From the NCBI RefSeq assembly GCF_000368045.1, contig NZ_KB849236.1:251926-315925 (forward strand): a stretch of 64,000 bases of DNA, read 5' to 3'. Positions 60,350 to 64,000 of the stretch are shown one piece after another (position 1 is the stretch's first letter; the number at the start of each line of letters is the position of its first letter). Origin of the DNA: Acinetobacter johnsonii CIP 64.6. GTDB taxonomy: Bacteria > Pseudomonadota > Gammaproteobacteria > Pseudomonadales > Moraxellaceae. The notes beneath the pieces are model-generated. The model searched no databases. It was given only the letters and a program-made list of their open reading frames with translations, and was not told the origin of the DNA. The position numbers and the translations under genes are program-made.

Positions 60350-60389
60350 GCTTCATAAAAATGTCATCGACTTGAGATATGGGTGTCAT
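60350..60389 (+). promoter_or_regulatory. candidate Pho box upstream of phoD
   Basis: Four 7-bp half-sites at exact 11-bp steps (60350, 60361, 60372, 60383): GCTTCAT, ATGTCAT, TTGAGAT and GTGTCAT, compared with CTGTCAT for the PhoB repeat (4, 6, 4 and 6 matches of 7). A CATAAA element (60398-60403) lies at the usual distance behind the last repeat, where a PhoB-activated promoter has its -10. The gene downstream is a phosphatase. Confidence 0.65.
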
Positions 60390-60435
60390 CTTTTTCGCAT
60401 AAATTTCAAGTCCATATCGTCTTTAGGCAATCCAC

Positions 60436-62202
60436 ATGACAAAAAAAATGAACCGCCGAGAACTTATTCAAAAAACTTTGGCAGGATTTGGTGCTTTATC
60501 TTTACCTATTTCACTGACCGCTTGTGGTGATGATGCCGACTCAAACACACAGCCCAACACGCAAGTGCAATTTTTGCATGGGGTTGCCAGTGGTGATCCT
60601 TTACAAACTCAAGTTATCATTTGGACACGTGTAACACCGACGGATAGCAGTGCGCGTTTAGAAGTGCAGTGGGATGTGGCAAAAGATGCAGACTTTAAAA
60701 ACATTACAGCAACAGGAAAGGTGCTGACTACAGCTGCACAAGATTTTACTGTGAAAGTGGATGTGACGGGACTTGCTGCGGGACAAGTTTATTTCTACCG
60801 TTTTAAATCGGCGTCGAAGTATTCAATCACAGGGCAAACTAAAACCTTGGCAACGCAAGTGCAGTCGGTACAGTTTGCCGTATGCTCATGTTCAAATTAT
60901 CCAGCCGGCTATTTCCATGTTTATAAAGAAATGGCCAAACAGGATGTCGATGTTGTCATTCATTTGGGAGATTACATCTATGAGTATGGTATGGGAGGCT
61001 ATGCTACAGAAGAGGCAGTCGCGATGGGGCGCACACTGGCGGATGATAATAATACAGAAATTATTCGCTTAGATGACTATCGCAAACGTTATGCCTTATA
61101 CCGACTAGATGCAGATTTGCAGGCTGCGCATCAACGTCATCCTTTTATTGTGATTTGGGATGACCATGAACTCGCAAATGATACATGGGAAAAGGGTGCT
61201 GAAAATCATCAGTCAGATACTGAAGGCGATTTCCTAGAACGTAAACTAGCGGCACTAGCGGCCTATTTTGAGTGGATGCCAATTCGTCCAATTGATGATC
61301 AACATATCAAGATTTATCGTCAATTTGACTTTGGCACGCTTGTTCAACTGACGATGCTGGATACACGTATTATTGCGCGTAATGTGCAATTAGATTATGC
61401 AAACTATATGACTGCTACAGGTTTAGATATTGCAAAATTTCAAGCCGATTTAATCAATCCTGCGCGTACCTTGATGGGTGTGGAGCAGCGAAATTGGTTA
61501 TTGCAGAAACTTCAGCAATCTACGGCAACATGGAATTTACTCGGCCAGCAGATTCTGATGAGCAAAATGTTTGTTCCAGCAGAATTGTTAATGTCGCTGG
61601 CAGAAATTACAGCAGGTAATCCTAGTCCTGAGACCTTAAGTAAAATCACCACACAAATCACTGAACTATTAAAAATTAAAGCTCGAATGGATGCAGGTGA
61701 TCCAACCGTAAGTCCAGAGGAAAAAGCACGTCTTGCGGTTACTGCACCTTATAACTTAGATGCGTGGGACGGCTATTTTGCTGAGCGTGAAATTTTGTAT
61801 GGCACTTTGGCACAACTTAAGAAAAAAGTTGTGGTCCTTGCTGGAGATACCCACAATGCTTGGGCTTCGGATTTATCGAGTAAAGATGGGGTATTGGTTG
61901 GCGTGGAGTTGGCGACCAGTTCAGTCTCTTCCCCTGGGTTGGAGAAATATTTGTCCATTCCGATGCAGCAACTGCAAGAATTTGAATTTGCATTTACCAG
62001 TTTGATTGAGGAGTTGAATTATTGCAACTTGAATCAACGTGGTTATTTGAAAGTCCGTTTTACCGCAGAGCGGGTACAAGCGGATTGGATTTTTGTAGAT
62101 ACCATTAAGCACAAAGAATACATCGTTGATGAAACTCGCTCGCATCAAGTGATATTAGACCCGACATTATCACCAGTCAGTGCGTTAAAGCAAACGGCAT
62201 AA
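60436..62202 (+). CDS. phoD: PhoD-family alkaline phosphatase/phosphodiesterase
   Basis: A 588-residue secreted phosphatase of the PhoD family, which releases phosphate from phosphate esters using Ca/Fe. The N terminus has a Tat motif NRRELIQK (residues 6-13) followed by a lipobox ending at Cys30 (ISLTAC), so it is exported folded and lipid-anchored. A PhoD N-terminal domain (VASGDPLQTQVIIWTRVTP) is followed by the metallophosphatase core: AVCSCSNYPAGYFHVYKEM, VVIHLGDYIYEYG, VIWDDHELANDTW and VVLAGDTHNAWASDL. Preceded by a Pho-box-like array, so induction by phosphate starvation through PhoB is likely. Confidence 0.92.
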   Translation: MTKKMNRRELIQKTLAGFGALSLPISLTACGDDADSNTQPNTQVQFLHGVASGDPLQTQVIIWTRVTPTDSSARLEVQWDVAKDADFKNITATGKVLTTAAQDFTVKVDVTGLAAGQVYFYRFKSASKYSITGQTKTLATQVQSVQFAVCSCSNYPAGYFHVYKEMAKQDVDVVIHLGDYIYEYGMGGYATEEAVAMGRTLADDNNTEIIRLDDYRKRYALYRLDADLQAAHQRHPFIVIWDDHELANDTWEKGAENHQSDTEGDFLERKLAALAAYFEWMPIRPIDDQHIKIYRQFDFGTLVQLTMLDTRIIARNVQLDYANYMTATGLDIAKFQADLINPARTLMGVEQRNWLLQKLQQSTATWNLLGQQILMSKMFVPAELLMSLAEITAGNPSPETLSKITTQITELLKIKARMDAGDPTVSPEEKARLAVTAPYNLDAWDGYFAEREILYGTLAQLKKKVVVLAGDTHNAWASDLSSKDGVLVGVELATSSVSSPGLEKYLSIPMQQLQEFEFAFTSLIEELNYCNLNQRGYLKVRFTAERVQADWIFVDTIKHKEYIVDETRSHQVILDPTLSPVSALKQTA

Positions 62203-62213
62203 AATGACCCTAG

Positions 62214-62244
62214 AAAAAACCGAGCATCATTGCTCGGTTTTTTT
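62214..62244. terminator. bidirectional terminator
   Basis: CCGAGCA-TCAT-TGCTCGG with A- and T-runs; it lies between convergent phoD and a membrane-protein gene and overlaps the latter's stop codon by two bases. Confidence 0.92.
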
Positions 62245-62971
62245 ATAATTTCTCATCGATATAACTATCGAGATCGATATGCTTAATCTGCTTACAGTAA
62301 GCATGCTCATACTTCAGTAGTTGCACATATAAATCTGCTTCATGCCCCAGCTGGGTTTTACGTGCCTGATAATCTTCAGATTGATGGGAGCTAAAGCGTA
62401 ATTGGAGTCGTGATTTGAGCGTTTGCTTATAGGCCCAAAAGCAGACACGTCTGAGTTGTTGTAACTGGTGATGTTCAACCGACTGGCTGTGGTCTCGAAA
62501 TAAATTTTCTTTATAGAAGCGCACAAAACCAAAGTTCACACCAAAATAAAACAAGATCCACATTAGCAAACTGCTTTCAAGGAACACCAGATTTAGTCCA
62601 CTTAAAAGAATCACGGCAGCGAGTTTGAAGGGCGCATGGCGTTGCAGTTGATACAGGGAGTTTGATGAATGTTTAATTTGTTTAATGACAAAAGGTAAGA
62701 CCCACATCAGCACCAATAAAATACTGATAATGGCATAACTGTGACTTTGGAGCGGATCGAGATTCTCCAAGTGAGTTAAGTAAAAATCTTTCAGAATTAA
62801 GCTGATTGGAATAAAAATCATCACCGCCAAAACCCACGGAATAACTTCACGCTGGTCATCTAAAATACCGCGTGTTTTGATTTGACTATAAAGCAAGTAA
62901 TTACGTTTAAATGCGGCAGGGTAAAGGGTCTCTAATTGTTGCAGTAACAGTTGAACTTGTTTGGATTGCAT
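62243..62971 (-). CDS. hypothetical membrane protein
   Basis: About 242 residues with four hydrophobic segments (VIPWVLAVMIFIPISLIL, HSYAIISILLVLMWVLPFVI, FKLAAVILLSGLNLVF and LLMWILFYFGVNFGFV). A basic, aromatic C-terminal soluble part of about 80 residues follows (VCFWAYKQTLKSRLQLRFSSHQSEDYQARK). No family is recognised. I use the ATG at 62971; a TTG two codons upstream extends the frame. It is a single gene. Confidence 0.62.
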   Translation of the reverse strand: MQSKQVQLLLQQLETLYPAAFKRNYLLYSQIKTRGILDDQREVIPWVLAVMIFIPISLILKDFYLTHLENLDPLQSHSYAIISILLVLMWVLPFVIKQIKHSSNSLYQLQRHAPFKLAAVILLSGLNLVFLESSLLMWILFYFGVNFGFVRFYKENLFRDHSQSVEHHQLQQLRRVCFWAYKQTLKSRLQLRFSSHQSEDYQARKTQLGHEADLYVQLLKYEHAYCKQIKHIDLDSYIDEKL

Positions 62972-63144
62972 CGTCAAAAAAGAGCGTATGAGAAAAATAG
63001 CCTTTACTATAGTAGATTTGGAAGGGGATGGCTCAAAAAAATACGTGAAACAGAATATTCACAGAGAAAAGCACAACAATTTCGCTTTTTCGCTCTGAAT
63101 TATGCGAAAATGTCGGATTCAATTTTTTTGTCTAAGGGCAGTTC

Positions 63145-63657
63145 ATGACTGATCATTCTCCTGAATCTTTAAGTGATATCGAAATTTTAGACATTTTGCA
63201 GTCTATGAAAGACGATGAGCTTGATACAGAGGCAAAAGAAGAGATTCGTAAAGGCGGTAAAGCGGGTCGTCAAGAAGCACATAAACTTGCGATTGTGGCT
63301 TTAAACCAATCTTTTGAAAGCAAATTTGTTGAAGCTGTAGCTTTGGCATTGGGCTTGAATGAAGGTCAAGCCAAAAAAATTCGTTATAAGAAAGACCGCA
63401 TCCGTATTTTAAAAGTACGTGGGATTGATTACATGGCGATTGATGGTGCGGAAACAGCACAAGTCTTGTCACAAGTTGCACAAGCCATTGTACGGGAAGA
63501 TGCGACCGTGACACATGATTTGCACAACATCTTCCCATTTTGGAAAGAAGGCTGGCCAATGGTTCAGTTTGACAGTGCATATAAAATTTTATCTGAAGAT
63601 ATTACCATTCACTATCAAGCAACTTTAGATAAATTGCTAGAATTGTATGGTCGTTAA
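63145..63657 (+). CDS. conserved hypothetical cytosolic protein
   Basis: A 170-residue soluble protein, well-formed start with AAGGG upstream, strongly biased codon usage like a real gene. The N terminus is acidic (SPESLSDIEILDILQSMKDDELDTEAKEEI), followed by a basic patch (RKGGKAGRQEAHK) and NEGQAKKIRYKKDRIRILKVRGIDYMAIDGA, which could bind nucleic acid. I cannot place it in a family; YjgA was considered and does not fit. It is followed by a terminator. Confidence 0.65.
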   Translation: MTDHSPESLSDIEILDILQSMKDDELDTEAKEEIRKGGKAGRQEAHKLAIVALNQSFESKFVEAVALALGLNEGQAKKIRYKKDRIRILKVRGIDYMAIDGAETAQVLSQVAQAIVREDATVTHDLHNIFPFWKEGWPMVQFDSAYKILSEDITIHYQATLDKLLELYGR

Positions 63658-63670
63658 GATCGCAGTATCA

Positions 63671-63693
63671 AAGCACCTTCGGGTGCTTTTTTT
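63671..63693 (+). terminator. terminator of the hypothetical gene
   Basis: AAGCACC-TTCG-GGTGCTT followed by a T-run. Confidence 0.92.
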
Positions 63694-63704
63694 ATGGGGC
63701 TATA

Positions 63705-63989
63705 TTAGCTATGGAAAATCCAAGACAGTAATAAGCTGATGGGCCAAATGAACAGTCGCCACCATGTAATGAGTGGATTCCAGAAATATTGTCCAAAAGA
63801 CAGAGTATCGTTAAAGCTGCGTTGCCCACGTTCATAAGCATAAGGTGTAATCCGCCATGCTAAAATCAGCAAAACAATCGCACTTACGATCAGAAGTGTG
63901 TGGCTGTATTGGGAAAAATAATAGTAAATCAGATAAAGCGCAGAATAAAAGAAAGTACACGCCAAAATAGCAGGCAATGAAAAAGACAT
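63705..63989 (-). CDS. hypothetical small membrane protein
   Basis: A 94-residue protein with three hydrophobic segments: LPAILACTFFYSALYLIYYYF, TLLIVSAIVLLILAWRI and LITWWRLFIWPISLLLSWIF. Between the last two is a charged loop YERGQRSFNDTLSFGQYFWN. Complete within the window; the start lies 11 bp from the edge, so the upstream context cannot be judged. No family recognised. Confidence 0.55.
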   Translation of the reverse strand: MSFSLPAILACTFFYSALYLIYYYFSQYSHTLLIVSAIVLLILAWRITPYAYERGQRSFNDTLSFGQYFWNPLITWWRLFIWPISLLLSWIFHS

Positions 63990-64000
63990 AAGCTTGACTC

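Noticed and set aside
63145..63657. Ribosome-associated protein YjgA/DarP
   Set aside because: The characteristic DUF615 sequence is absent; only a loose resemblance in charge and length.

Overview
The window is a moderately AT-rich chromosomal segment of a gammaproteobacterium, almost certainly Acinetobacter. The support is the gene neighbourhood (TPR protein-lolB-ispE-tRNA-Gln; gltA divergent from sdhCDAB-sucAB-lpd-sucCD; trpS close to sucD; carAB-greA; yhbY/rlmE-ftsH-folP), protein sequences of Acinetobacter type, and IS elements of kinds common in that genus. Most of it is core genome. I identify no phage, plasmid, CRISPR array or defence island.

Layout. 1-12 kb: tRNA-Gln, ispE, lolB and a TPR protein (leftward operon), hemA, dnaG, bamD, rluD, pgeF, a flavodoxin-like protein, smpB, coaD, a YfhL-type ferredoxin and the RNase P RNA. 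12-17 kb: two identical elongator tRNA-Met genes with matching promoters flank an RDD membrane protein and about 0.6 kb of empty DNA. An IS3-family element follows, inserted 6 bp after the nadE stop codon. 17-21.4 kb: an HExxH protein and a hydrolase/SDR/Baeyer-Villiger-type monooxygenase operon. 21.5-36 kb: the TCA block gltA, sdhCDAB, sucAB-lpd and sucCD, with structured leaders before sucA and sucC and a terminator-like hairpin before lpd. 36-49 kb: flotillin pair yqiJK, a candidate sRNA, trpS, a DUF808 protein, ypfJ, an NhaP-type antiporter, an alkyltransferase-like protein, a universal stress protein, an IS5-family element in a broken gene, a CatB-like acetyltransferase and greA. 49-64 kb: carBA behind a pyrBI-like attenuator, a phasin-like protein, DOMON-like protein, yhbY, rlmE, ftsH, folP, small hypothetical genes, tRNA-Leu, a Tat/lipoprotein PhoD phosphatase behind a four-repeat Pho box, and three uncharacterised proteins.

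How it works together. The central block encodes citrate synthase, succinate dehydrogenase, 2-oxoglutarate dehydrogenase and succinyl-CoA synthetase, in transcription units separated by good terminators but each with its own long leader. The most interesting non-protein signals are: (i) the sucA leader, with several hairpins, mutually complementary segments and a possible kissing loop; (ii) the carAB leader, with a 19-codon ORF, a U8 tract and an intrinsic terminator just before carA; (iii) a short transcript-like unit between trpS and yqiJ that may be the Acinetobacter sRNA Aar; (iv) an 11-bp-phased Pho box before phoD. All functional statements are read from sequence by eye; no database search was possible.
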